Assembly: GCF_029852145.1 (NCBI RefSeq)
Contig: NC_079977.1
Span: 8,281,337-8,345,336, forward strand
Direction: 5' to 3'
From: Microplitis mediator
Lineage: Eukaryota; Arthropoda; Insecta; Hymenoptera; Braconidae
Length of the DNA: 64,000 nucleotides
The notes beneath the pieces were generated by a model that worked only from the letters and a program-made list of their open reading frames with translations, was not told the origin of the DNA and did not search any database. The position numbers and the translations under genes are program-made. Numbering within the stretch: the stretch's first letter is position 1; each line of letters begins with the position of its first letter. Positions 11,036-21,120 of this stretch are shown in pieces.

Positions 11036-14000
11036 TTAATCAGATTGAGTGTCAGTGTTAGTATTAGTAGAATCTCTAGTGTTACAGATTTTCAACTTAT
11101 CTATGTGTTTAAGAGAACGTTTGCCCTTTTCATCTTCTATTATAGCTGTATTATTATCTAACAATTCAGCTATAATATACGGGCCTTTATAATGCGAATC
11201 AAATTTACCTTTTCGAGGTTCTTTTATAGCATAAACCTGATCTCCAACATTCAAAGTACTGGGGTTCAGGTGAGCGTCGTAGTAACGTTTAGAGCGGTGT
11301 TTAGATTTAATTAAATTTGATGCCGCGAAATGTCTCATGTCATCCATACGGTTGACTAAGTCATGTAAGTAAGTTCCGTAAGTCTCGGTTTTATCAGGAG
11401 GTGGAAAAGAACTGGGTATGCGCGCTCTTTTACCGTATATAAGTTCGAAAGGGGTAAAATTAGTGGATTCGTGTACGGCGATATTATATGAAAACATTGC
11501 AAAGGGGACGAGTTTGTCCCAGTCTTCATATTTATCCACGTAATGCTTGATAAATTCTGCCAATACTATGTGACTACGCTCGAGGGATCCATTAGTTTGT
11601 GGATGGTACCCTGAGGTAGTTACTTGTTTAATTTTGAAAAGTTTGGCTAAGTGGTGAAATATTTTACCAACAAATGATCTACCTTGATCGCTTAATATTA
11701 CGCGAGGTGACCCAAACTGAATAATCACATGACGAGCGAGTGCGTCTGCAATTGTTTCAGCCTTTATGTTTGGTATTGGTACTTCTACGCAATACTTTGT
11801 GAGGTTGTCTTGCACAGTGAGGATATGCATATTACCTGATGGTGTTTGAGGTAATGGCCCCACTGTGTCTATTGAGATTTTGTCGAAGGGTTCTGCAGGA
11901 GTGTCTGTGATGATCATTGGTTCTTTAGTCTTGATTCGGACTAACTTCTGTTCTTGGCAACTTCTGCACGTACGAATAAACTCTGTGATATCATCTCTCA
12001 TATTTGGCCAATAAAAACGTTCACGAATTCGTCGATATGTTTTAGTGATACCCTTATGACCACCTGTTAGGCTCTCGTGATATTCCGCGATGATGTCTTG
12101 GCGGACATCTTCGTCTGGTATAGTTACACTTCCATGGCAAATGGTGAGTGAACATTCACAGTCATCTAGGCATTCCTTGAGAACGTCAGTGACAAGTGAC
12201 TGGCTTAAGCCTTCAAGCATATCTCCTGGTTTTGAGATCCGCAAAGTTTTAATGCCGTAGTGGTTCAGTACATTTTTGACGGTTTTTAGCACGTCTTTTA
12301 GTTCTTGTATGGAAAATGAATCAAAGTGATTTTTCTTTATCACTGCACTAAGAATTTTGTGTTTACCATGCGGTGTTATCAGTACTTGGTTAATTTTCGG
12401 CTTCTTTAACTTCAGATCTTGTAGATCTATCTTGTCTGTTTCTATCAGTAGTCGTGATGTGATGGTTGTAAGTTCACAGTCAGCAGAGATAAAATGCAAG
12501 TAATTATCTCTGAAGTATGTCAGATTTTCGTTCGTTGTGTGTAAGGATATTTTACTTTCGTTATTCTTCATTCCTGGATAAAATAATTCGCAAGGAACAG
12601 TATCAGCTACAGATTTCCTTCGTCTCGGTTGTGGTTGTTGTACTTCTTCATCTGTATCTGTACTTGAATTAATTTCATCGATAGTTGGTAGATTAGGTAG
12701 ATTAGGTAGATTAGCCCAATGTCTGCTTGCTGTCCCTCGTGGTATTATTTCATCTCTTTCTGAGTCTGTTGTTGATCCTTCTGACGTAACTGCAGGGGTT
12801 GATCGTCCTACAGGGTGTCGAAAGGTTATGTTAGATGGTCTGTGGGATTGTGCTTCGGGTTTTCTAGTTGGAAGGGGCGATTCGTAAGTCGGATCTTCAG
12901 CACGTGGGTCCCAGTAATAGGTTTCATTTCCCGAGGATGGTCCAGGTGACACTTCAATAACATTTCTAGGCAGTGAGTTTTGTATTGGTTCAGATAGCGC
13001 AGGTGTTTCTTCGCCTTGCTGATTATTTACGTATGTCAATTGATAGTCAGCTGTTCGAGTTTTTGTAGATAGTGGTCCTGGTTTTTCAGAATTTTTAGAA
13101 GGTGGTACGCGATTACTAGCGAGGCTTGGAAAAGCACTATCTCTAGCATGCGGTACCGGTGGTGTCGGATCACTTGATTGAACAATGTCCGGTGGTTTTC
13201 GAGGTCGACCAGGTTTACGTTTTTCTGGTACTGGAATATCAGCAATAGTTTTGGCACGCCTAATAGGAGGTGGATGTGCTAGCGAGGGATTACTTGCTAT
13301 TCTTCGCATCCTCACTCTCTCACCTATAGTACTGGCATTTGTTTCTGCTGCTTTTATAGCGGATGATCGTAGTCGTTCTAAGTGTTTGGCAATTGAACTG
13401 GACTGTCTCGCAGCTGTTTCAGATTTTCCTGTGGGAATTATAGGCATAACAACAGGATTTCGTGATAATGCGTCTGCATTTACATTCAATCTTCCTGGTT
13501 TATAATAGAAGACATATTCGTACTCTCTTAACCTGGTTCTCCATCGAACTAGCCGTTGTACTGGTGGCTTGACAGAGTCGATCCATTTTAAAGGTTCGTG
13601 ATCACAGACGAGAGTGAATCTTCGTCCATATAGGTACGGTCGAAAATGTAAAATACCGTAAATAACTGCTAAACATTCTTTTTCAGTTGTTGTATAATTT
13701 CGCTCTGCGTTTTTGAGGAGTCTTGATAGGTAAGCAATTGGTCTGTCCTCACCAATTTTACCTTGGCTTAACACGGCGCCAATAGCGAGGTCTGAAGCGT
13801 CAGTAGTAAGAATAAATGGTTGAGAAAAGTCAGGATATTGCAAAACTGGAGATGTACATAATGCTTTGCGTAGATCGTCAAAACTTTCTTGTTGAGCTGA
13901 GGTCCAGTTGAATGGGTTATCTTTCTTCAATAGTTCTGTCAATGGTTTCGCACGGCCTGAGAAGTTTTCAATGAAGCGACGATAATATCCAGCTAGTCCA

Positions 14001-15628
14001 AGAAATTGTCTGATGTTCGTGACTGTTTTTGGTCTTGGAAACTTCTCGATGGCTTCGGTCTTCTTTGGGTCTGGACGTACACCGCCATTGCCAATAATAT
14101 GACCAAGATATGCAACTTCAAGGTTTAAAAATTCGCACTTATCTGATTGTAAGACCAGATTGGCTTGTTCTAGTCGATTGAAGAGTCGTCGGACACGTAC
14201 GCCGTGTTCTTCGAGTGATGACGCGAAAATAACGACGTCGTCGAGATATACAAATAGCTCAACGTCCTGTAGACCTAACAGAACTCTGTCCATAAGTCGT
14301 TGAAAAGTAGCTGGAGCGTTTTTCAGCCCAAATGGCATTCTGTTATATTCATAATGACCATTTGGTGTACTGAATGCAGTTTTCGGTTGGTCTTTTGGAT
14401 TCATTTTAATTTGATGAAATCCACTGGCCAAGTCAAAAACTGAAAAATATTTTGCTCCTCCTAGTCTATCAAGAATCTCAACTATATTCGGAAGAGGATA
14501 AGCATCGCCTATGGTTTTCTCGTTTAGTTGCCTAAAGTCAATTACCATACGCCAGCGCTTATTACCTTTTGAATCTGGCTTCTTTGGGACTATCCAAAGA
14601 GGTGAATTATATGGAGAGACAGATTCAGCTATTACACCGTCGTTTAATAATTTATTTACTTGTCGAGCGATTTCTTCCTTATGTACAGGTGGAAAACGAT
14701 ACTGACGCACTGATATAGGAATTTCATCAACTGTTGGAATGGAGTGTGTCATCATTGTTGTAGCTGGAAGATCATCTCCAGGAAGATGAAAGAGCATTGG
14801 GAATTCTCTGATAAGCTCATGCACATGCTCCCTTTCCAACATATTTAAATGATCAAGTCGGAGGCTAGCACATATGCGCTCGAATCTATCTTGACCATCT
14901 TCCGGTACATCACTATCTTCAGAATCCTCGAAGAAATCCTCTGAACTGCCATCGCATTCAAAGGGAATTATTTCTTGTGGTGGTATGACGAGTTCTATAT
15001 CGTCTTCATAGGCATTAATCGCATAAACATAACAAGTACTGTCATTATTCGTGACTAAAGCGTTACCAATGAAAATGTTTTCGCGGGTTTCGACGCGAGG
15101 TAAAAATCCGGTTTTTAGATCTGTCTTACGAAGATTAATTGGTATTACTGTTCGAGTTCTGGCTTTTAACAAAAATACTGAGGGTTCATCTTCACTCCGA
15201 AACATAGTTATCGAAGGTGTATCAAATGGTTCACCCTTAGTATTTTCGAGCGGAATTGGGTGTACGGGTTCGGAATCTGCGACTATGGTATTGTGATGAA
15301 AAGATATTTCAACCTTTTCCTTAGTTAGAAAGTCTATGCCGATAATTCCATCAGTTGGAATGGATAAAGGGGTCTCGAGAACGTGAAATTTCTCGGGATT
15401 TGTGAAGAATGTAATTTCGGTGGTTCCTAAAGTGTCGAGTCGTTCAGTAGTGATTCCCTTTATGGAAACTGAGTCCCAGGTATCGATTACTGTGCGAGGG
15501 GCCAGTGCGTCTTTTCTGATTACATTTATATCGGCACCCGTGTCGACTAAGAAACGAGCTCTGCCGTTTCGCAACTCCGGGGCTGTTAGAGTAACGACTG
15601 GTCCTCTACCCTGGACTTCAGACCACAT
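11036..15628 (-). CDS. pol: Gypsy Pol polyprotein (protease, RT, RNase H, integrase)
   Basis: 1530 residues, intact. The aspartic protease motif DTGAD is at 29-33. Reverse transcriptase spans about 340-510, with the catalytic YLDD at 461-464 and a further aspartate at 399. RNase H is at about 605-720. The integrase zinc finger uses H1184, H1191, C1221 and C1224, and the catalytic triad is D1254, D1314 and E1350. Between RNase H and integrase sits an unusually long, proline/serine-rich linker (about 725-1010) containing an AT-hook-like KRKPGRPRKPP at 803-813. The ATG overlaps the gag stop as TAATG, and the pol frame is -1 to gag and open upstream of the ATG. Expression by -1 frameshifting or termination-reinitiation are both possible. 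Together with Gag it would form particles, copy the RNA and integrate the cDNA. Confidence 0.95.
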   Translation of the reverse strand: MWSEVQGRGPVVTLTAPELRNGRARFLVDTGADINVIRKDALAPRTVIDTWDSVSIKGITTERLDTLGTTEITFFTNPEKFHVLETPLSIPTDGIIGIDFLTKEKVEISFHHNTIVADSEPVHPIPLENTKGEPFDTPSITMFRSEDEPSVFLLKARTRTVIPINLRKTDLKTGFLPRVETRENIFIGNALVTNNDSTCYVYAINAYEDDIELVIPPQEIIPFECDGSSEDFFEDSEDSDVPEDGQDRFERICASLRLDHLNMLEREHVHELIREFPMLFHLPGDDLPATTMMTHSIPTVDEIPISVRQYRFPPVHKEEIARQVNKLLNDGVIAESVSPYNSPLWIVPKKPDSKGNKRWRMVIDFRQLNEKTIGDAYPLPNIVEILDRLGGAKYFSVFDLASGFHQIKMNPKDQPKTAFSTPNGHYEYNRMPFGLKNAPATFQRLMDRVLLGLQDVELFVYLDDVVIFASSLEEHGVRVRRLFNRLEQANLVLQSDKCEFLNLEVAYLGHIIGNGGVRPDPKKTEAIEKFPRPKTVTNIRQFLGLAGYYRRFIENFSGRAKPLTELLKKDNPFNWTSAQQESFDDLRKALCTSPVLQYPDFSQPFILTTDASDLAIGAVLSQGKIGEDRPIAYLSRLLKNAERNYTTTEKECLAVIYGILHFRPYLYGRRFTLVCDHEPLKWIDSVKPPVQRLVRWRTRLREYEYVFYYKPGRLNVNADALSRNPVVMPIIPTGKSETAARQSSSIAKHLERLRSSAIKAAETNASTIGERVRMRRIASNPSLAHPPPIRRAKTIADIPVPEKRKPGRPRKPPDIVQSSDPTPPVPHARDSAFPSLASNRVPPSKNSEKPGPLSTKTRTADYQLTYVNNQQGEETPALSEPIQNSLPRNVIEVSPGPSSGNETYYWDPRAEDPTYESPLPTRKPEAQSHRPSNITFRHPVGRSTPAVTSEGSTTDSERDEIIPRGTASRHWANLPNLPNLPTIDEINSSTDTDEEVQQPQPRRRKSVADTVPCELFYPGMKNNESKISLHTTNENLTYFRDNYLHFISADCELTTITSRLLIETDKIDLQDLKLKKPKINQVLITPHGKHKILSAVIKKNHFDSFSIQELKDVLKTVKNVLNHYGIKTLRISKPGDMLEGLSQSLVTDVLKECLDDCECSLTICHGSVTIPDEDVRQDIIAEYHESLTGGHKGITKTYRRIRERFYWPNMRDDITEFIRTCRSCQEQKLVRIKTKEPMIITDTPAEPFDKISIDTVGPLPQTPSGNMHILTVQDNLTKYCVEVPIPNIKAETIADALARHVIIQFGSPRVILSDQGRSFVGKIFHHLAKLFKIKQVTTSGYHPQTNGSLERSHIVLAEFIKHYVDKYEDWDKLVPFAMFSYNIAVHESTNFTPFELIYGKRARIPSSFPPPDKTETYGTYLHDLVNRMDDMRHFAASNLIKSKHRSKRYYDAHLNPSTLNVGDQVYAIKEPRKGKFDSHYKGPYIIAELLDNNTAIIEDEKGKRSLKHIDKLKICNTRDSTNTNTDTQSD

Positions 15629-16992
15629 TACGAATCTTCGACGGTCAGAAATCTGATTGATGATGGACGCGTTTCCGTGAGGTTCGCGCTGTTCGACGTC
15701 GCGTCGTTCCGTCGAACTGCGTTGGAGTTTAAAGAATCTTTAGATGGCGCGGGAGAAGTAGGTCTCGAATTATTTTGCTGATTTTGCGGGTTATTATTGG
15801 TGTTGTAATTCCCGTAATTATTTCTGTTATAGTTATTATAACCATTATTACCATATCTTTGATTATTGTTATCGTAGTTGTTACGATTATTGTAATTATT
15901 GGGGTTATTATTACTGTAATTATTGTTAGAATTGTTCTGATTGTTATCCTGGGGAGAATAATTTTGATAATATGGCGTATTGTATGGTACTGGAGGTGGA
16001 TATGCTCCAGGAGGTGGGTATTGATATGGCATGGGAGGTAGGTATGGCATTGGAGGGAAGTAGCCCGGTGGAGGGTAGTATGGATAATAACTTCCAGGTG
16101 ATCGACTTCGTGAACGATAAGGCGAATTGCTACGCTCAGGATAGTTACGTTTGTCACGTGGTGGTGTTGTATCTCGCACCGGAGATCTACTATATGAATT
16201 AGAAGATCTAGTATGGTCTTCGCGAGTGAATCTGAACGGTATTGTATTTCGACGTTCTTCGTCTTGAAAGCTTACTGTTCGAGTTCTGCGCGGTAGATCA
16301 AGATTTGCGGATTCGGATTGCGCGTAGGCCAAATAATTAGAATTACGGTGAGAGCTACCTCTCAGGTCTTCCTCAAGCCGTAATGCGATCTTATATGCAT
16401 CATCGAGAGTGCCAGGATTTTGTACACTTACTCCGTATATTAAATCGTCTGGTAATCCACGTTTAAATGACTCGAGGGCTAAGCCATCTAGCATTTTCTT
16501 CATCGCGGTTACCTCGGCATCGTTATTAAAGCTTTCGTTCAAGGCGGTTACTGCGTTAGCGCGAATTTTCTTTATTCGAGTGTAGTAACTCAGAATTGAT
16601 TCGTTTTGTTTGAGTCTAATAGCTTGGATATCCGCGCAGTATTGTGGATACGTTTTCTTGGTGGCAAAATATTCTTTAAGCGCGTCTCTAAGAGTATTCA
16701 TTGTATTAATTGTTTTATCCGCGATCGCGTCTCTGGCTGTTTCCTTAAGTTTGGACTTAACTCCGTTAAAATAAGTGTTTTCAAGATTTTCTGGTACAAT
16801 TGTAAGACCGTTTTCTACGTCTTGTAAGAACGCTTGTAAAGGCATGTTTTTACCGTCAAAACTTGGGACTTGCATTAATGCTTGATGCAATGTCATACTT
16901 TCCCCGAGGGACGTGATCATTTGATCCGTAATATTCGCATGTCGGGTTATGTTCTGGACTTGTGCGTCTAAAGCGTTTTCATCGTCCGCCAT
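15628..16992 (-). CDS. gag: Gypsy Gag, without zinc knuckle
   Basis: 454 residues from an ATG at 16992 to a TAA that overlaps the pol start. The N-terminal half (about 1-215) looks like a helical retrotransposon capsid with a conserved-type block around YYTRIKKIRANA. The C-terminal half is an arginine/serine-rich stretch, then a proline/tyrosine-rich stretch (about 300-345) and a long asparagine-rich tail. No CCHC zinc knuckle is present. RNA binding presumably relies on the arginine-rich segment, as in insect errantivirus Gag proteins. Its position upstream of pol and the short overlap support the assignment. Frame-shadow ORFs on both strands come from the low-complexity tail. Confidence 0.92.
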   Translation of the reverse strand: MADDENALDAQVQNITRHANITDQMITSLGESMTLHQALMQVPSFDGKNMPLQAFLQDVENGLTIVPENLENTYFNGVKSKLKETARDAIADKTINTMNTLRDALKEYFATKKTYPQYCADIQAIRLKQNESILSYYTRIKKIRANAVTALNESFNNDAEVTAMKKMLDGLALESFKRGLPDDLIYGVSVQNPGTLDDAYKIALRLEEDLRGSSHRNSNYLAYAQSESANLDLPRRTRTVSFQDEERRNTIPFRFTREDHTRSSNSYSRSPVRDTTPPRDKRNYPERSNSPYRSRSRSPGSYYPYYPPPGYFPPMPYLPPMPYQYPPPGAYPPPVPYNTPYYQNYSPQDNNQNNSNNNYSNNNPNNYNNRNNYDNNNQRYGNNGYNNYNRNNYGNYNTNNNPQNQQNNSRPTSPAPSKDSLNSNAVRRNDATSNSANLTETRPSSIRFLTVEDS

Positions 16993-17226
16993 TTTGGTTG
17001 TTTTAAATTGGAAAAGGTTATAAGAGTAAAAGAAATAGTAAGAATGAGAATCCTAGTAAGTAGTACGGGATTGGCAAGGAAAGCTAGATTTGCAATAGTC
17101 AGACGCAAGTGAAAGGTCGCGTCGACAGAAAATATTCACTAATTAGTTGTTACCAAATTTTAGATAGCCTTGTATTAAATTTATAATTTGTTTATTGTAA
17201 AGTAATTAGTGTTGAAAATGTATTAA

Positions 17227-17490
17227 TTATTCAAATGTAAGTGTTGTGTCTGTTTGTGTTTGTTTATCCTTAGTTTCAGGATTTTTATTGATACTACTGT
17301 CAGGTGAATTATCTATTTCCTGAAGTTGTACTGAATGGTTTGATTTTTCTCTTTTTACTGGATGTGGATTCACTGTCCCTTTTTCTAGTATAGCTATTAA
17401 TTTCCGTATTTGAAATTTTCTCCCGGCACGGTGGCCACGTTTTATTGGATAGTGTTTGAAATTGTGTGTAAAAGTAAGAGTGAAATTAGT
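17227..17490 (-). CDS. Leader ORF A (paralogue of B and C), no ATG
   Basis: An open minus-strand frame of 87 codons ending TAA at 17227, with no ATG. It holds AGRKFQIRKLIAI, which matches AGRKYQLRKLVAI of ORF B at 10 of 13 positions, and the similarity continues on both sides. The tail is hydrophilic and threonine-rich. It lies between gag and ORF B in the Gypsy leader. It may be a spliced exon or a decaying copy. I know of no named family. Confidence 0.35.
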   Translation of the reverse strand, partial: TNFTLTFTHNFKHYPIKRGHRAGRKFQIRKLIAILEKGTVNPHPVKREKSNHSVQLQEIDNSPDSSINKNPETKDKQTQTDTTLTFE

Positions 17491-17495
17491 TTATT

Positions 17496-17717
17496 TTATA
17501 GAACTGCAATTATTTTTTTTTTTTCCGAATGTAGGTGATTTATTTCCTGATTTTGTAAAGTATTTGTTGGATTTTGTAAGGATAGTGGTATTGTTACGGG
17601 AGTATATGGTAATTCTCCCCTATGGTATATTGCAACTAATTTTCGTAACTGATACTTTCTTCCGGCGCGTTTTCTGGTTCTCATTAGATATTTCCAGGCT
17701 GTACGTACAAGATACAC
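17496..17717 (-). CDS. Leader ORF B, basic small protein
   Basis: 73 codons. The N-terminal part is strongly basic (MRTRKRAGRK) and is followed by the shared core YQLRKLVAI. It lies immediately upstream of ORF A (stop 17496, next frame opens at 17490). The DNA around its core also aligns with ORF A, supporting local duplication rather than chance. Function unknown; the basic N-terminus could suit nucleic-acid binding (inference). Confidence 0.4.
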   Translation of the reverse strand: MYLVRTAWKYLMRTRKRAGRKYQLRKLVAIYHRGELPYTPVTIPLSLQNPTNTLQNQEINHLHSEKKKIIAVL

Positions 17718-17790
17718 TTCAAAATTGTTCCACTGATCAATTAATGAGTGAGGTACTTTAATAACTGATCTTACGAAATATTACAAACTT

Positions 17791-18010
17791 TTATGGCTTC
17801 TTGAAAATGAGTGGATGAGTGAATAATGAATGAATCGCCTGGAATCCGACAAGAAGTCTGCGGTCTCCCAATTGATTCGATGAAAGATTGAATAAAATCC
17901 GACAAAAAGTCTGCGGTCTTCTAAGCAATCGATGAAAGGTTGAATAAAATCCGACAATAAGTCTGCGGTCTTCTAAGCAACCTCGATTAATGAGATGAGT
18001 TATGAGTGAG
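17791..18010. repeat. Short tandem repeat in the Gypsy leader
   Basis: Three copies of about 50-55 bases contain AATCCGACAA.AAGTCTGCGGTCT (dot is variable) at roughly 17840, 17895 and 17950. A 119-codon ORF across them is probably spurious. Confidence 0.7.
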
Positions 18011-18180
18011 TAATAAATGTTCCAAGATTTGCCAAAAATAATTTGCAATTTCGGGTGCGAAAAAGTAGCGAGTTTATTGCACGTAAAACCCGGTAGCACT
18101 ATGAAATGAAAGAATCGACTTATCCTTAGAAAAACCACAAATTTATTCACTGAAATTGACTCTAAGTTTAATAATTGAAT

Positions 18181-18492
18181 TTATCGGTAATAAATTGAGT
18201 TTTCTTCTAATATTTGCATACGCGGGTCAAGGGGCGCTAGCTTGTAATTAAATTTCAAAAATCTTCTAGGTATATCGACTGGTATAAGTTTATAATTAAT
18301 AAAATTCTGTGATCTGTTAGCGTGTAAATATTTTGTTATAAAAGGGCACGGTGGTGCGTCTTTTACGATTGCAATTAATCTTTCTATGTGAAATTTTATT
18401 TTTGTTTGTTTATTGCGTTTTAGTGTAGATGAGTTAGGCATATAACGTGTAGTGGTAATAATATGTGTGGCTAATGGAATTGTAGGTAACAA
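18181..18492 (-). CDS. Leader ORF C (third, most diverged paralogue)
   Basis: 103 codons with ATG at 18492. It contains KFHIERLIAI, which matches KFQIRKLIAI of ORF A at 7 of 10 positions and is preceded by a basic patch. It is first in transcript order, so it is the first of the three leader ORFs a scanning ribosome would meet. The C-terminus is unrelated to A and B. The family is not recognised. Confidence 0.35.
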   Translation of the reverse strand: MLPTIPLATHIITTTRYMPNSSTLKRNKQTKIKFHIERLIAIVKDAPPCPFITKYLHANRSQNFINYKLIPVDIPRRFLKFNYKLAPLDPRMQILEENSIYYR

Positions 18493-19313
18493 TAAATTGT
18501 AGGAATCTTTAAAATATTAAAACTGAAAGTGTAAAATTTCCTCAAATAAAGATTTATTTTGAAATAAAAATGAAAGAAGATTTTCAAAAAAAAAAAAAAA
18601 AATAAAATATCAAATAGTTTTAAGAATCGAACAATTAAGATTTAAATTTCAGAGAAATTTAGAAAAGTTTCTTGGGAATAATTTGGAATTTTATTCCAGG
18701 ATTTTATTTCGAAAAGAGTAAAATAAAGATTAGTATAAAGAAAAAAAAAGGAATGTTTCAGGTAAAGGTTGAAAGTTTTAAAATTTTATGATTTTGAAAA
18801 GATTTCGAATTAGTTTTGACGTGTTGAATATTTTTGAATTTTCTGCGATGGAAAAAAAATGATTTTAAAAATTGAAATAATAATTTTTGGTTGTGATTTT
18901 GAGAAAAATAGTTTAATGACTGAGTTAAGAAAATTAAATCAGTTTTTGTTTTACTTTGAAATGTCAAAAAGAAAAATTTTGTTTTGAGAGTTTAATGTAG
19001 TTGTTTAATTTGTAAAGAAATTGATAAAGAGATTTCTTTTTGAAAAGTAGAAAATATTGTTGATATGAATTTTAAAAATTTTAAATATAGAATTTTTAAA
19101 TTTGAGAATTTATTGAATGTATAAAATTTATAAGGTTTTTGGAGATTAAAATTTTGAAGATTAAAATTTGAGAATTGAAACTTAAAAATTACAAGTTGAA
19201 ATATAACTCGGAAATTCCAACAAGGCAGGACGTTTGTTTTTTGATTGATTAAAATTATAAGAATCGAATGAAAATTTATAAAATTTTTTAATAAAAGAAC
19301 GATTCACCAGCGT
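18493..19313. other. AT-rich proximal leader of the Gypsy element
   Basis: Very AT-rich, with A-runs and repeated AAAATTTTAAAATT-like words. No credible coding frame. It probably carries packaging or leader functions. Confidence 0.5.
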
Positions 19314-19332
19314 AATCCCACCGCTGTCACCA
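19314..19332 (-). other. tRNA primer-binding site
   Basis: The plus strand reads AATCCCACCGCTGTCACCA, a good tRNA 3' end including CCA. The minus strand is therefore an 18-19 base primer-binding site starting TGGTGACAGC, 11 bases inside the 5' LTR. The sequence resembles a leucine tRNA 3' end; isoacceptor identity is from memory and should be checked. Confidence 0.7.
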
Positions 19333-19343
19333 AATTTTTCGAC

Positions 19344-21110
19344 TGTCACGATCGGAGAGAGTGAAGGCGACGGGCGAAGGGTTTTATTTAATTAATTATT
19401 TAGTAAAACTACCCAAAATATTTATTCTATTACTCAACCAAGGAGCCTAATAGGACCGTCACGTGGCTAGTGTGAGAATGTTTAATATTTGGCAAGTTTT
19501 GTATACTAAATAAGTCTATTTCGTACCGAGCGGAAGTACGATAGACAATCCCGATCGTTGACCTGCGTGGCTTTAGGGTAGGTCAGGGATTTTAAAGCGA
19601 GAGGGAAGTAGGTAGGTGAATATGGGCCCTCGAGAAGTCCCTGTTCCTTTACGTCTGTCTCTTACTGTACCCGTTAACTTATGAATGTTAGAGTGAGAGG
19701 TATAAATAAGAGAAAGATATATTTGATTAAAAAAAGAAAAGAATCTGTATATTCTGGTATAAAATTATAATAAGGTTTACATTGGGTATGTTATAGGTTT
19801 AACAATATGTATATATATATATATATTTTGACTTACCACTCAGCTGGAGGTGGTTCACAAATTTGCGCTGATCACACTCTCTCTCAATTCACCGATTTGA
19901 ATTTATGATCGCGAAATTGTTTTATTTAATTCGCCGGAACACTGCACTGTGGCGTCGTGATTTTACCTCAGCGGAATTACTGCACTATCCGGACTCGGAG
20001 CTACTGGGGTGCCAAGCGGATACACTCCCCTATCTACCGAATACGAATGCGGATATTGAAATTTGTTTTTAGGATTTCGATCTAGGAGTCTGGATTCCTA
20101 GGCTATAGACCGTCACGAGACCGATGATCCTGATTTGGGTGAGTCGAATCGACCGTGATTTTCGCGAGTTTCTAAAATTTAAGTATTTGGCCAAGGAGTC
20201 CGATTGCCTAGGCGGTGGACCGTCACGTGGACAACGATTAAAATTTTACCTCTGATTCGCGGTACTAACCGGACTTAAGCCGTTAGAACTAATCGGTACT
20301 TTATTAAAGTCTGGAGAGCTTCGGAGAGATTATTTTTGATCGACTCGAGATCCGGCAGAGTTTAATTCTGATTAGCGATTGACTGCCTTCGTTAGATTTT
20401 CGGCAGTTTATATACTCTAGTTTTTGAAGGGAAAGTCATAGATTTTTGGTGCAATCATTGGGTCCATCTCATTAACATGATGAGTAAGTACACGATTCCG
20501 GGAATAACTTTCTAAAAATTTAGAAAAGTCCATATATGGACATCGGGTGATATCGTTTTTGTCAACAACAACGGATGAGTAAGTGCTCTAATAGAAAAAC
20601 AAATGGCTAAGTGCGTAGATCCGATTCGTCACAGCATGGGAACGTATGCAGTGATTTCGAAATATGTAAATTAGATGGTCGTAAAATTTTTATGACCGTT
20701 GAGTCAATTAGAGGTCCGGTGCACACGTGCAGGTGTTCCGTTAAGTCGCAGCTATACATACTTTGGGTACTACGCCCGTACGCATACATACATACATTCT
20801 CTCTTATAAATGTGTTGTGAATAGGTGTACGCAGGTAAGTGTGGATGCAAGATGAGTATACGGCTAGACGACATAATTGGGTTTGAGCATAGGCTCTGCC
20901 CTTTTGATGGAGAGGAAAAGAGAAAGGTATATTGTCATATCGGTCGATCTCTGTTTTCTTACTCATCGTGCATGCACTTACATAGGTACCTGAGATGATC
21001 TCAACGCAAAGATTTTGGGTGTGGCATTGTACCTTTTGTTTATAAAGTGAAAAATTTTGGAAAAATTAATTAAATGGTTAAATCGCGATCCATATGTAAC
21101 GATTGTTACA
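19344..21110 (-). repeat. 5' LTR of the Gypsy element
   Basis: It matches the LTR at 6478-8244 in length and, where I compared them, in sequence. On the minus strand a TATAAA lies at 21044-21039, only about 65 bases from the LTR edge. If used, U3 is very short and the rest is a long R-U5 of about 1.6 kb. A 119-codon sense ORF (20607-20966) would then be near the transcript 5' end. Confidence 0.95.
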
Positions 21111-21114
21111 TTGT
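21111..21114. other. Target-site duplication TTGT, right of the Gypsy element
   Basis: Partner of 6474-6477. Confidence 0.9.
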
Positions 21115-21120
21115 TTAAAC

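Larger units (their letters stand above)
6478..21110 (-). mobile_element. Full-length Ty3/Gypsy LTR retrotransposon (14.6 kb)
   Basis: Two 1767-base LTRs (6478-8244 and 19344-21110), TG...CA ends, a 4-base duplication (TTGT), a primer-binding site, a polypurine tract, gag and pol all agree on a minus-strand element. Protein domain order is protease, RT, RNase H, integrase, which is Ty3/Gypsy. It is unusually long: a leader of about 2.35 kb precedes gag, and about 2.8 kb separates pol from the polypurine tract. No env ORF is present. I saw no differences between the LTRs where I compared them, and both ORFs are intact, so the insertion is very recent. Confidence 0.96.

Noticed and set aside
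15729..16202. Ile/Thr-rich ORFs on both strands
   Set aside because: Frame shadows of the asparagine- and proline-rich tail of Gag.
17791..18150. 119-codon ORF in the Gypsy leader
   Set aside because: Its sequence comes mostly from a short tandem repeat and lacks the shared core of ORFs A-C.
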